From the NCBI GenBank assembly GCA_905250025.1, contig CAJNOJ010000286.1:1-64000 (forward strand): a DNA stretch of 64,000 bases, in the 5' to 3' direction. The DNA comes from Adineta ricciae. Its lineage: Eukaryota > Rotifera > Eurotatoria > Adinetida > Adinetidae. Positions 1 to 11,876 of the stretch are shown here, one piece after another. Positions within the stretch are counted from its first letter, which is position 1. Each line of letters opens with the position of its first letter. Both the position numbers and the translations under genes were made by a program. A model generated the notes under the pieces. That model made no database searches. It was given only the letters and a program-made list of their open reading frames with translations, and was not told the origin of the DNA.

Positions 1-1649
1 CATCGTTCTTGTTATTTATGTAATGTCCATTATTCATGATCATTTTTCACACATGAGACAGCAGTCCGCTATGAATAGCTACTATGATCCTTGCGTCGTT
101 TAGTAATGCGAAACTCGAAATTCGTTTTTTGACCACTTTTTTTCGACATGACGCTCCTTTCAGTCGAGGGAATTAGTATTTAAAGTATTTCAGTTGGGTT
201 TGTGTTGATTACCCATTCACCATTTTATTTTGACAGAAGTCCCTTTATACATAGAAGTGTATTTTTCATTGCAACTATCTTCACAACTGTTCAAACGAGT
301 AAGTCCCATTAAAGATTTCTTTTTCTCTCGTCAGCCTAAAATCTTCCGCTTAGTTCTATACCTAAGTATTAACCCTTCCTCATAGATTCCTATTCCAATT
401 AAGATAATTATTTAATTAGATATTCTCCCTATTGAGAATTCCGAAATCCAAGAAAAATCCTTGTAGAAATCGACTAAAAATCAAAGGAAACCTTTGTAGA
501 GATTCTGTTCGAATACAGGATTTAGATTTGGAATAGTGTGGGTTTCGATAATTTCCGACAAGTAACATAATTTTTTCGACCGTTTCCAATCGGATACTAT
601 GATGATCCTGAGAGATATGTCTGCGTTCCTTTCGTTTCCAGCGGGTAGAATGTGTGGGGTTTCACCGGTTCCAGTACAGGTATATTCCGATAGGAAAACT
701 GGTTCCGACTTCCGTGCATATTTCCTGCGGGTTCCGTTTTAATCCTTGCAGGAAACGGTGGGAAGACACCGAAATAAGTCTAGTTTTCCTTGAAGTTTCA
801 GCAGGATCCTGACGCCGGAAGCATCGACTGGGGTTAACCCACGTATTGATAATGCATGTGTCCAATAATGAAGACATCCCCTTTCTCTAACTATAAGTGT
901 ATTTCTCAGCACAATGATTGTGAAGCAGAATATGAGAAAGCAAAGACTGTGTCAGTTTGCTCGAGAAAGATATAAAAAAACAGTCTAAAGAGAAGTAAAA
1001 GAGTGCTGACGTGATAAAAGAATGAAGTTAAAAGAAATTCTGAGATGATAAGGATGGAAAAAAAGAAGTATGAGTGAGATCGTATATATTGAAGAAGAGT
1101 AGAAAAGGATTTGATGAATATCAACAATAAGGTAAATAAGGAAATCATTTTATTTCTTTCATTAACAAGTTAGAAACGATCATTGTATTAGTTAATGTGT
1201 ATAAGTAGACAAGGATATCGTCGATAAGACTAAAGGTAATGGATCTATTAATCGATTGTTCTTCAGAATATGTCTATAGGATGGAGTGTCAAAAGCTACA
1301 CAGCGTAAAGATAATTAGTAAAATGTGTCTCACTTGCTAGATCTCATATTCAGATTGAATTGCACGATTAAAGTCTTCTAGCGTGAGCATTTTGTTAGTT
1401 CTATGAGACCCAAGTCCGTTCCGACATATCTGATAGAAATAATGTTGATCAATCTGCTGTGACTAGTGCACAAACAAACCACACTGATTAATAATCATGT
1501 GCAAAGGGCTTTACTACGAATATTAATTTGATCTACCCACCCCCTCACCCACACCCTCAAGATGCATAGATTTAAAATTGGATTATTCCTACAAAAGTAA
1601 AGCAATGAGAATTCTTTTGAAAGATCTCTTCAAAATATATTTATTTTTA
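1..1649. other. intergenic, no supported gene
   Basis: No convincing coding signal on either strand; the open frames here are short, AT-biased and lack recognisable motifs. Bases about 112-165 resemble 25812-25870 (shared core TTTTTTGACC followed by CTTTTTTTCGA), so this is part of a dispersed repeat. A GC-richer patch at about 600-830 contains several GGTTCC/TTTCC-type motifs and may be an old repeat. Confidence 0.5.
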
Positions 1650-2942
1650 TTATTTTATTCTATTGAATTTTTGTACACGATAATTATACGTATCTGTGAC
1701 ATATAAGTTCATGTCAGAATCAAATGCTACAGCACGAGGTAAATTTAATTCATTACTTGCATTGCCTCTATTTCCTGTCCCAGCAATAGTAATACCGAAT
1801 ACAGCACCTGGACAAAACATTTGTATTCTATGATTTCCCGAATCAGTTATATATAAATTGCCATATTTATCACGAGTTAAACCTTCAGGACTATAGAGTT
1901 GAGCTGCACTATTACCAGGTCGTCCGGGAATTCCCGCAACTATAGTTTTATCTCCATAACTATCCATATTATATTGTGTTACTGAATGTGAATTTCCATT
2001 TACTATATATAAATCATCATTTGGTTCATCTAAATATAAACCAACAGGACCATTCAACTGATATAGATTAAGACCGGCACCATGACCGCCCTAAAAACAT
2101 CGACAAAAAGATTTTTATGATGATATTTTCTCAAATTAAAAGTCTAACTTACTGCTACGATTTGACCAGCAGATGTTTTTGGAATATAGATTGATGACCA
2201 ATTCATGATACGTTCATTTTGTGTATCAGAAACGAAAATATTTTTTTTCGAATCAAGGACGAGTCGAAATGGATAACTAAATTGATTTAATGATGAACCT
2301 CGAGTTTCATCCCCAGCAACCATTTTACCACTTTTCGCATTTTTTTTCCAAAATTGAACTCGTTGATTACCTTCATCGACAACATAAACATTTTCATTTT
2401 CATCTGCAACAACATCTCTTGGACCATCCAATTTATCTGGTGTTGATCCACCTTCACAATTAGCTTGACCAGCTGCAGTTTTAATTTCACCATTTGAATA
2501 TCTTTTTTGTACGCGATTATTTGATACATCAGTAACATATAAGATTTGTGTTTTGGGTTCAATAAATAAACCTTCAGGGAACTGAAATTGATCTGGATCT
2601 GTACCATAGCCATTACCCATTATTGTTATTCCATTCGCAGACCATTTATAATTCCCAGGACCTAATCATCAAATTATTTGAGCTTTTTTATTATTTTATT
2701 TACTTACAATCATTAGATTGTTTATAAACAGGTTGAGCTGGAAATAAATAGTTTTAGATTTCTTCAAATAGTATTAATAAATACTTACCATTCGTTGATG
2801 CAAATACTCTATAAGTGAAAGAAGATATACTTAGAACATCAAGTTTGTGTTTTAATGTACTTACATAAATAAGAGTAAAAAATATTCGAATAACATACTT
2901 TCGTCTTAATAATAGAATGAAAAGCAATTGTGCTTTTGTCAT
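1650..2942 (-). CDS. NHL-repeat secreted protein (five exons)
   Basis: Likely a secreted beta-propeller protein. My model is complement(2899-2942, 2789-2808, 2708-2737, 2153-2661, 1650-2090). All introns are GT..AG, all junctions keep frame, and the total is 1044 nt (347 aa plus stop). The start at 2942 gives a hydrophobic leader (MTKAQLLFILLL), followed by a short Cys-containing linker and repeated NHL blades with motifs such as PEGL, NLYITDSGNHRIQ, NVYVVDEGNQRVQ and NLYVTDTYNYRVQKF. NHL blades usually form protein- or glycan-binding propellers; the partner is unknown. Two exons are only 20 and 30 nt, so the model needs transcript support. This gene lies outside the duplicated block and has no second copy in the window. 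Family assignment is firm; function is not known. Confidence 0.85.
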
Positions 2943-3926
2943 CTATTTAAATTTTAAGCTGTTCTTATTTTATCTCTGCATTGTCATTTCAACAGAGCAG
3001 ATTTTTTTATATGAAAGAATGACAATGACAAAAACAGTATTAAATTGGTCATACAGGTGTCATTAAAATATTTCGATGTTCTCTGGCAATGTATTCGAGC
3101 ATGCACGAATGGAAAGAAAACATCCTACAATATTCTTTGGAATATTGTGATTTATATTCAACCTTTTGATTTTGTTCAATTTCTCGCACATACTTTATAT
3201 TGAATTAATCCGAAGAATATTGGATCACTTTATGCTTGGAGATTCTTGCTGATAATAAATCTTTCATTCATTTCACTTATATTCGTTCACTTACTTTGTA
3301 TGATAGTCAAAGAAGTTTTATTGAAAATATCCTCTCACGTATTCAGTTTATTTTATCTTGAACATGTTTTAATAATTAACTTTCAAAGTTCTAATAACTG
3401 TTCATCTTTTCGACATTTTTTTTTATTACGAATCGATATCCTTATCTTCGAACTTATTGCGATTACAATAGCATATCTGACAATGTCATATCACTAAGCC
3501 AATTTTGTATGAAAACATTGGATTATCTGTTGAAATGTCTTCCTCGAATATTTAATTTTTAGCTTAGTGGCAAATGTATTTTATCCAATTGAACATATTG
3601 AACCACTATTTTGGGGAAGATTTTGAAAACGATTCGTTGTATAGAACTCAAACAAACATCTTTCCCAGATGAATACCCGGCGAAATTTTTAGTTTTTTAT
3701 TAATTCAATATATCATATGAATAACCATTACTAATAGTCAATAGTTCTTTCTTAATAATAATATTTTTTGTATAAAAGAAAATCCTATCATATGTAAACT
3801 ACTTACTACAAACTGAAAGCACTGAAAAAACTATAGAGAATATTTGATGAAGGGTAAGCATGGAAGCGTACAACACTCATTTTCGGCCTGAATAAATGTT
3901 TCGAACTAATTTCATCAAAACACTAG
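2943..3926. other. intergenic, no supported gene
   Basis: AT-rich spacer upstream of the NHL gene. A plus-strand open frame at 3246-3497 is hydrophobic but has no motif, no ATG at its start and no counterpart elsewhere, so I do not call it. The spacer ends where similarity to 28694 begins. Confidence 0.5.
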
Positions 3927-4639
3927 ATTACAGCGAGCGGAGTGGAAAAACTTTTTGCAGTGTTCCATGTATTAATAAATAACGTTCATCTTTCAGATCC
4001 ACCGACTATCTTCTGAAAGAGCTGTCGTAATGTCGAACCACTGACGTTAGTCATTTCTCAGTGACTAGTTTTCGGATACTAATTGTGTGCACTAGAAATG
4101 TCATTACTTTACAGCCAGTCGGTCACTGACGGTTAGCCATTGATCTTTGTAATCTGTTTTTCCATTTTCACATTATACACATAAAAGCTTTTATAGACAC
4201 TATGCTTAGCTGTTCACAAAGAAATGGTGCATACCCGGCGGCCTGCAATGCTTGGATATTCAGGCGGAGAGAAACGAGATCTATGTGATCCTAGAAATCT
4301 CAAGATTCTTCCGCAACTATGAGAAACTGTAGAATCTTATAGACGAATATTATTTCTCATTACTAGAAATAGAATGTTACTTAAAGGTATGGGCATTATT
4401 TTACACCCTTTTTCAAACTTTAGATGGATATTGTCTAAAAACTCATATACAGTAAAAATTACAGTCAATAATTTTCTAATTTTGTGTACGGTTTAGTTCG
4501 CTTAAAAAGCGTTGGTCAGCACGCAAATCTCGACACATTAGTGATCGTAAGACTATAATGTATAACATCATCCTCATATTTGGTTAAATGAAAACAAACA
4601 TTTACAACATCATCATGAATAAATAATAATCCAATCTAT

Positions 4640-5520
4640 TCAGTTGGTCTTCCACCGAATAGTATTGTTAATAGCAATATTTCTTTGACACGTTCGTCGA
4701 TATAAATCATTAGGTAATAAATTCCAAATACCTTTAATCATTGCCTCTCGGAAGAGACGAGATGTTAATGTCGATAAATTAAACGATCGCACATTGATCA
4801 TATAGTACAAATTATTTGTTAAACCCAACATAAAATATATGACCGTCCATTCTTCAACATTTTTGTTATCGTTCTTCGTTGCCAAAAAGTAAGAATACAT
4901 TCGAATCCATTGTAAAATAAAGAAACTACTTGCAACTTTGAGAAAATTTCCCATAAGTTAAAAATACAAAGATTAACATTATAACTGATGTGTTATAATT
5001 CCATGAATAACAATATAACTCACAGCGTTTTCTGTTGGATGTGTTACTCCACATCCATAATCAGAAAAGATATCATACGAAAGAGAAGAATATAATGATA
5101 CAATACAACTAATGATGATAGTGAAAAAAATCATCATCGGTACCATTTTCAGTAGAAGAATTCGTTGCATTTGAGATGTTAGACCACATGTATATGCATA
5201 GTGATCAATGAGACACATTATTAAAAGATTTAATGATAATTGAGGGAAAAATACTAAAAGAAAAAGTCTTAATTTACACGTAAAACTATCAGATATATTT
5301 GAAAAAAGATTTCCAGATGATGGATTAAAGTAATGTGGAAATAAATTAACAAACAGATTGAGAATATCAACAAATGATGCTACGAGGGTGTACAAATAAA
5401 ATGAATTTTTTCGAAGAGTTGGTTGAAGAAATGTAAAAACATTGTTATAAACCTTTCTTGTACGACATTGAAATCATCGATTATTGATTTTGTGAACGAT
5501 ATTGTATTATTTGCTAGTAT
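4640..5520 (-). pseudogene. rhodopsin-like peptide receptor, decayed copy A
   Basis: Homolog of the intact gene at 29406-30471, with several disabling changes visible by direct comparison. The start codon position reads ATA instead of ATG (5518-5520). A 48-nt in-frame deletion removes much of TM1. A 2-nt insertion near 4985 shifts frame and creates a stop in the TM5 region. A deletion of about 137 nt near 4929 removes the intron together with flanking codons of the third intracellular loop. A 1-nt insertion shifts the last codons. The motif after TM3 reads IDHYA where the intact copy has IDRFA, so the key arginine is lost too. The remaining frames still show TM2-TM4-like hydrophobic stretches. 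Clear pseudogene relative to the other copy. Confidence 0.85.
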
Positions 5521-6244
5521 GATATCATCTTATGAATTATATTCTACAAATATGATAGACTAGATTGTATTAATAAATAAAGATTGTTCAAGCAAGGACC
5601 TATATTATTAGAAATTTTAATTCAAAGCTTTGCTTCAAACGTGCTTCATTTGCCATAAATTATTTTAATAATTCATGGCATTCATCCATTATCAGGCAAA
5701 AAAGATTTGAACACATAATAAGTCTCTGTGATAATGGAGTTATTTTTAATTCTTGTCAAAGTCAACAAGTCTGACTGGAAGTTCTTTCTTCTATTCTTAG
5801 AACAAAATAAGTAACATTCCATAAGAATTGTTTATCATGCAGAAAATTCATATCAATGAATGATCATCATATCAATTCCGACAGAATGTAAAGAACTGAA
5901 AGATGATCAAAGGAAAATGGTTTTGTTTTTCTTAATAAACACAATATTTAAAAAGTACTGAGAGACATCGAACTGATATTATATAAGTACGAACGAATAT
6001 TATACATTTTGTCTACAGTATTCAATTAATATTTAGTAAATCTGTTATAGATGACTTGTTTGAAAACAAAATTATTCTTCAATTGGCTGAAACATCTGGT
6101 CGAACATTGACATCAAACAATGGTGCAAGAACTTTTAATGATTATACAGTTGCAACGAGTTTTCTTTGAAGACATTTGAAATCAACTGACTGTTGCTCAA
6201 AATTAAATCTACATCCATAAAATATCAGTAAGAATTGATACTAT
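5521..6244. other. intergenic spacer shared with copy B
   Basis: Aligns with about 30472-31214. No open frame longer than a few dozen codons is conserved between the two copies, which argues against a gene. Confidence 0.5.
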
Positions 6245-6500
6245 TCAACAGGTATGAAGTCTCATCGAGACTCTTCTTTGGTTTATTCGATAAAAATCTT
6301 CGAATCAATCCAAGTGACTGAGTACTTCGTCGAAAACTTGGAAATATTCCTTTGACAACAATTGCACTAACAAAACCGACTCCAAATATTACACTTTCAA
6401 GTAGAGCTCAATGTTCTTTGAACAATGAGAATGCAATAACTATGTTGTGTAAAAATCCGAATGCGTCATAAGTGTAAATACCAATTGAACTTACATTAAT
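6245..6500 (-). pseudogene. fragment of an unidentified membrane protein gene
   Basis: Read on the minus strand, one frame gives a protein-like stretch (SIGIYTYDAFGFLHNIVIAF, then LFKEH, a TGA stop, and ALLESVIFGVGFVSAIVVKG followed by a basic tail). Copy B (31215-31455) carries the same TGA at the same place and has gained a second TGA nearby. The shared stop implies the gene was dead before the two copies separated. Hydrophobic and basic segments suggest a transmembrane protein; I do not recognise the family. Confidence 0.45.
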
Positions 6501-7500
6501 AAAGTCACTATACACAAGTATCTAATACTCATTTTCGTCTTCTTTCAACACATATGCTTACTAGAGTTTCGTATGTTATGTTAGACAATCAATTGGCAAT
6601 CCATTATTCCCTCGTAATACACTCTAGCGATAAGACGCATCTACCCCTTTCTCTCCTATTCCATATATATATATATGCAACAACCGAATCAAAATAATAT
6701 ATAGAATCAATTTGTTTCAACTAATGCACCAACACAATACTATTGTCAACAACTTGTATATCAACCTGGACATCTAAGCAGCGAACGATATAATTGTAAT
6801 AACAAAAGAGAACGTAATGATATAAAATGGGTAGATCTGGCCTGGTTCGAGTTCGAATTCCAGGAAACTTTTGGACATAGAGAAATTACCAAAGATTCTT
6901 ACTTTACTTTTTCTCAACGAAAAATTCACTAAGAAAGTTCAGAGATATGTCAAATATGCCAGTCATGAATATCGATAACTTAGGAACATGACTATGTATT
7001 TGTAGAACGGTTACGATAAATGAAAACTAGTGAAGAGTTACTCTACACTTCGAGATAATCAGAGTCGTGGTCTGAGTTCGAGACCTGGTCAAAAAGTCAT
7101 TGGATCCAACCGGTTCTATACAAGACATCTCAGGGTGTAAAATGATATCATACACACACATATTTTATACACATATAATACTTAAGGATCAACAATCGAT
7201 TAATAATGACATAACTGCGAAAAACTGTATGGCGTATTAGTTTATAGAGCAATATCATTCCACTTGCACTTTATACGCGTTTCGTGTTGTGATATTCAAT
7301 AGATTAAATCGATAAGATATTACGTTAATTTTATCGAAGTTTCTATAAAGAACTCATATTACTCGTCTAATTTCGAAATATCTGATAGAAATGAGGCAAT
7401 CAACTTGACAAGAAACAGAAAAGCAGCATTTTGTTTTGCGTATAATTATGTAAGACTTGAAATTACTCAATTCTTTGAGTATGATGTGTCAGTGTGCGTC
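6501..7500. other. spacer upstream of eIF5A
   Basis: Aligns with about 31456-32525 of copy B, with indels. It contains a TA microsatellite (about 6662-6676) and a 70-75 bp insertion absent from copy B (7055-7130, listed separately). No supported gene. Confidence 0.45.
7055..7130 (+). other. tRNA-like insertion, copy A only
   Basis: Copy B reads straight from CAGAG to TGTAAAAT (about 31995), whereas copy A has about 74 extra bases. The insert includes GGTCTGAGTTCGAGACC, a hairpin-capable segment with a near-consensus RNA polymerase III B box (AGTTCGAGACC). No A box or complete cloverleaf is evident, so it may be a tRNA-derived SINE fragment rather than a gene. Confidence 0.3.
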
Positions 7501-7508
7501 TATATAAA
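7501..7508 (+). promoter_or_regulatory. TATA box of eIF5A (copy A)
   Basis: TATATAAA lies 38 bases before the start codon and is conserved in copy B (32526-32533). A start about 30 bases downstream would leave a very short 5' leader around TTCAGTTTC. The assignment rests on spacing and conservation. Confidence 0.55.
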
Positions 7509-7545
7509 GCACTACTTTATGTGTAGAAGTTCAGTTTCATTTACA

Positions 7546-8097
7546 ATGGCTTCACGCGATTTTAATTACGCCGAACCAAGCGCTTCGTCCGATAATGCAT
7601 CTGATTCCGATATGAATTCAACTCCAGAACGTGTTGGTGCAATTCACAAGTCAGATCACGTCGTGCTCAATGGACGTCCCGTCAAAGTAGTTGAAGTAGC
7701 ACATTCAAAACCAGGAAAACATGGTCATGCAAAGGTTAATTAACAAGCTCTTTCACTTTTTTTTAATCTTTAATCTGATCTTCTTCAGGTTCATTTAGTT
7801 GGTATCGACATTTTTACAGGTCGTCGGTATGAAGATGTTCGTCCAGTTGGACATATGATTGAAGTACCAAATATCCAAAAGAAAGAATATAGCGTGGTTG
7901 AGCTCAATGAATGTAATTCTATTATATTACGTGACGATAATACAGGTAAAATGCGAAATGATTTAAAATTAAAAAAAGATTCGGATGTTACCGCTCGAAT
8001 CCTCGACAAATACAACGAAGGGAAGGGTCGAATAAAAGTTACCGTTTTCAAAGTACTTGGCGAAGAGCAAATCAAAGCATTTAAAGTAATTGAATAG
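7546..8097 (+). CDS. eIF5A: translation factor eIF5A (copy A)
   Basis: Translation factor that helps ribosomes through difficult peptide bonds and termination; it acts in the cytoplasm and needs hypusine on one lysine. Exons 7546-7734 and 7789-8097 give 165 aa; the 54-nt intron is phase 0. The hypusination loop SKPGKHGHAKV is intact (the modified lysine lies between the two glycines), followed by HLVGIDIFTGRRYED and the C-terminal OB fold. The family is usually about 155-160 aa; the extra length is a Ser/Asp-rich N-terminus. I chose the ATG at 7546 because it sits just after the TATA box and gives a normal-length protein; the open frame extends upstream without support. The protein is identical to copy B, and the DNA from 7564 to 8148 has no substitution relative to it. 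Confidence 0.95.
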
Positions 8098-8997
8098 CGC
8101 CGATGAATGCATATTGATGTCTACAGAACATTGATCTCAACAAAATAAGAAAAAAAACATTATGTTTTCCTAAATTTCATTGTAAAATGAAGATTCATCG
8201 GTTTATGTTTTTAATTCAAATTGAGGATGTGTAATTAGTTTTCTCTCATTCTCAGTCTCGTCATTGAAATTAGAACTATTTTCATGGAACAATAGTTTTG
8301 CGACGTATGTAAAGAAAAGTAAATACGATTTCTTCATTTAAAACTTCAATTTTTATACTTGGAATTTTTTCTATCGTTTCTACGAGTGACTCCATGGGGA
8401 ACGTGGCACGTTTACCACAATAATTCATAATTATGATTAAATGCGATATATTCCTATAGTTTCCAGGATAACCTGAAATTGATCGAAATGTTAAAATGTC
8501 GAAAACAAAAAAGAGAGTGCAGATAGATGTGTAAGATTGAGGGCAAAGGTGAAGAACAATGCCTTTCTCAAACTAAATCATTCGCACCTTGTTCATTTTT
8601 CGAGGTTTGTATAATTTGTGTATTCGATATTTTTTTATTCTCGATCTTTTTAAATTCGATATTTTTACTTTCGACATTATTCAGTAGAATCTGTCGTCCA
8701 TGTCGAGAGAGCTAATCAACGATCAATAAAACCAAACTTCATGACAATTAACCATTAATTATGTCCTTTAATTTATATCTGATTGTTAGTCTCGGGATCT
8801 CTTGACTATAAAAGAGCAGATTAAATAGTCTTCAATCATAAGAAGCAAAGAAACTGAATTGTTGTGAGTCGATATTATTCAGATCGGATTTGTTCGTCAA
8901 GTTGTTATTCGTGAACAATTTCAAATAAATAAATCTGAGATCTCATTTATTTGATGTTATATTTTAGCGTTACTCAATTGATAGTTCTAACTTGACG
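8098..8997. other. spacer between eIF5A and the VCBS gene
   Basis: No supported gene. Similar to copy B at both ends, but copy B carries more than 1 kb of additional sequence in the middle (about 33480-34620) and a second extra segment of about 260 bp. Confidence 0.5.
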
Positions 8998-10105
8998 ATG
9001 AAAGCAAATAGTGAAGCACGAAGGACGCTGTCTATGTATGTAAATAATATCTACGAATAGAAATATTTCAAGTTTGTGTCTTAGTTACTGCTGTAATTTA
9101 AAGAGAGAGGTTGTGTGTGGAATGCTATTGATTATTATTATCACAACCGTCGTTGTAAGCGTTTTAACTCCAACAGTTATTGTTAAAAAGAATAAAAATG
9201 GATCTTTATCAACAACAACAATGGATCGAGGTATAAACTTGCGTAGTATTTGTTCTATTGCATGAATGTGTATAGTGTACACAAGATTTGATATGCGATA
9301 GGGATTTCTGAGAAATTTGTTTCCGCATTAAATGCAAATCTTACGGTAAACATATAAGGGATGTTATATCAAGCATATCTTCTATAATTTCCGTGATGTC
9401 CAATAAAACACTTTGATAAGGAGATCACTCAGTTCAATATTTGCCTATTTCTCAACTATCAGAAAGTAGAGGTATAAGTTGATGATACCCGATTGAGTTA
9501 CAACTGCAAGCAACGGAAGAACAGATTGTGATCTGATTCGTTCACGCTCGATCGAGACCGGCACATTTGAAGGGTTTGAGAACCACCTCAATAAGGGTTA
9601 TCTTATGTTGATTATGTGAATATCTGAGAAAAGGCTTTTTCGGAGGTATAGTAAAGCATTATCTTTCTTTTCAAAATTCGAACCATTCTATAGCTTGTTC
9701 CATAAGTAACACTTGGATTATTGTGAATGTTGCCCGATAGCCCTATCTTAGTACGTTAATTTTATTTCAGTCGCGATGTTTCATAATCAAGTTACTTATC
9801 CAACTAATTCTAATCCACAATCAATTGCTGCAATGGATTTAAATAATGACGATATGCCTGATATTGTAGTTGCAAACAACGCAGATCACACCGTTAGTGT
9901 TCTTCATAATGTAGGCGACGGCACATTCCTTGGACAACCTGCTTACGCAGCAGGTGCTTATGCACAGTCGCCAATAGTAGCCGACTTGAATGGTGATAAC
10001 AAATCAGATATTGTTGTTGCCAACTCTCGTTCCAACAATATCGGTTGTTTTCTAGCATCGCTAGGCATTGATTATGAGCTCGTTTCATTATTTTGTTCAC
10101 CGTGA
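8998..10105 (+). CDS. VCBS/FG-GAP-repeat membrane protein, contracted copy A
   Basis: Single-pass surface protein with extracellular integrin-alpha-like beta-propeller repeats. Proposed exons: 8998-9035, 9073-9230 and 9771-10105. The first encodes a short cytoplasmic tail (MKANSEARRTLS), the second a Cys pair, basic residues and a membrane anchor (LLIIIITTVVVSVL), the third the repeats (MDLNNDDMPDIVVA, NVGDGTFLGQ, ADLNGDNKSDIVVA). Compared with copy B (35268-36924) the repeat region is reduced to about one third by two internal deletions between similar repeat units plus the loss of 18 nt. A 1-nt insertion near the end replaces the terminal residues by an unrelated tail. It is probably non-functional or strongly altered, though the frame stays open. 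The 540-nt intron is long for this window. The first exon is the least certain. Confidence 0.65.
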
Positions 10106-11876
10106 CATCACATTCCAAACATACTCTTTCCTTTTGTTATATTCCTAATTGTTGCTTCGTATTTGAGGAAAAATTCATCAATATCTTCATGGTTTTTTTT
10201 CAATTTAGAAGTCTACGTTGTATTATCTTGTCAATAAAACAACTCAGTGCAAAATCATTTCCAACACTTTTAACGTCAGATTCGTTCGTTACTTCAAGCC
10301 TGCTGGCCCTTTTCAAATTTCTAGATCATCTAAATATTCTTGAACCGCACATCAGTCGTCTTTACGAGTACTCAGAAGCAATTCTGGAAGTTTCAAGAAA
10401 CATTCACTTTTTTATAGGACAATAGAGAATGACTTTCTATCTCATTATTCTATACACCTGCTGTCATAATCATAGGAATCTCATAGAAAAATAATTTTCT
10501 ATAAAACTCGATTAATGGTTGAGGCACAGTAAGCAGCAAAATTTAATGTTTCAATTTTCTTTTCTGTCGCTATAAAAGTTGTGTTAAAGTAGTAAGTGTG
10601 TCACGAAATAACGAGTGAAAGGTCCAATAACTTGTAGAACAGTGTTCATTGGAAGATAGTATCGCCGTGTGAACAGTTTATGCTACATTGAGAAAACTAC
10701 TTTTCTATATTGACAAGAAACTCTCACATTGGATCTTGCAGTAAACTGCATCGTTTGACACAACTTGCGTAGCAATGGAAAATGACATGTAACGGATAGT
10801 TATCTACGGAGTCTCTACCAACAGTTAAGTGTTGAATGAGATTAGCTTTTTCTATCAAAATTTTTTGATTGTAGTGGCAAATGTGAGATTCTTCTTCACT
10901 GCGTTGGCGATGCCAGAGTTGACAAGAAAGCCGAAGGACAGAGAACGAAATTAAAAGAAAAATAATGAATTAGCAGAAACAGACTCAAAATAGAATGCAA
11001 TAGATTTTGTACCTGAAGCAAGGATATAAAAAGTATCATTCTGTTCTTTTGTCTGATCTTGAACATTAAAAAATAGACGGGTACATTTTAATATCATTTA
11101 AACTTCGGAAGACAACTTTCTACTTTAAAATAAAATTTTCCTTTATATTCATATTCCCTCTTATTCTCCAAGACGTAAGTAGAGTACGTTCTAAATGATT
11201 TAGAGCGCTTATAACTATGTATTAACAGTCAACTCAGTGTTCTTTTCCACTGTTCAAATGAACCTTTTTCTTATCGCTTAATATAATGAAGTCATAAAAT
11301 AGGCAATAGCTATCGGCTGCTTATCCTCATTATTAAGGATATTCAGCAAAGCAATCTTAGCGTTTCATCTGATATAAAGTAAAGAGCTTCTTTTAATAGC
11401 CTTTAATCTTCTGTTTTCTCTTTTCATACTACTCATTCATCTACAAGGTACAGATCAAAATTGACTGTTACGAAACGAAAAGACTTTTTCATGAAAGTTT
11501 CTTCGAAGTTTGACAATCCTGTAGATCTTCTCCTCTGAATGATTGATGACAGGTCGTGAGTAAGATTATTTCTTTACTTTCTTGATGTTTGATCTCTGCC
11601 GTAGACCAGACAAATCTGATAACAGCTGACAGATCGAGAGGTTTCTTTTTTTTTGGTGTTACATATGTTGATACAGACTGTCAAGGAAGTTAATCTTTCT
11701 ATCACAAAACAAAAAAAGAGAGTATTATAATGTCTATTCTAGATTTGTCTCAGCACATCAGCAAGGAAAAAAACGTACGGGCGCGTAACTAACGATTTTG
11801 TATCCTTTCAACACAATCCCACCTTCGCACAATCGGTCCGAAATTTTTCCGTTCATCTAAATAAATTTCAAGCATC
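10106..11876. other. spacer with a decayed minus-strand open frame
   Basis: Aligns with 36925-38782. At about 10880-11170 the minus strand corresponds to the open frame 37681-38055 of copy B, but here it contains stop codons and a deletion of about 31 bp. If that copy B frame is a gene, this is its pseudogene. Nothing else is supported. Confidence 0.4.

Noticed and set aside
906..1148. Hydrophobic minus-strand open frame
   Set aside because: Low-complexity AT-rich translation, no motif, no second copy to test conservation.
6838..6862. Possible tRNA T-arm (GGTTCGAGTTCGAATTCC)
   Set aside because: No anticodon arm, acceptor stem or A box at the right distance; it stays a B-box-like motif only.
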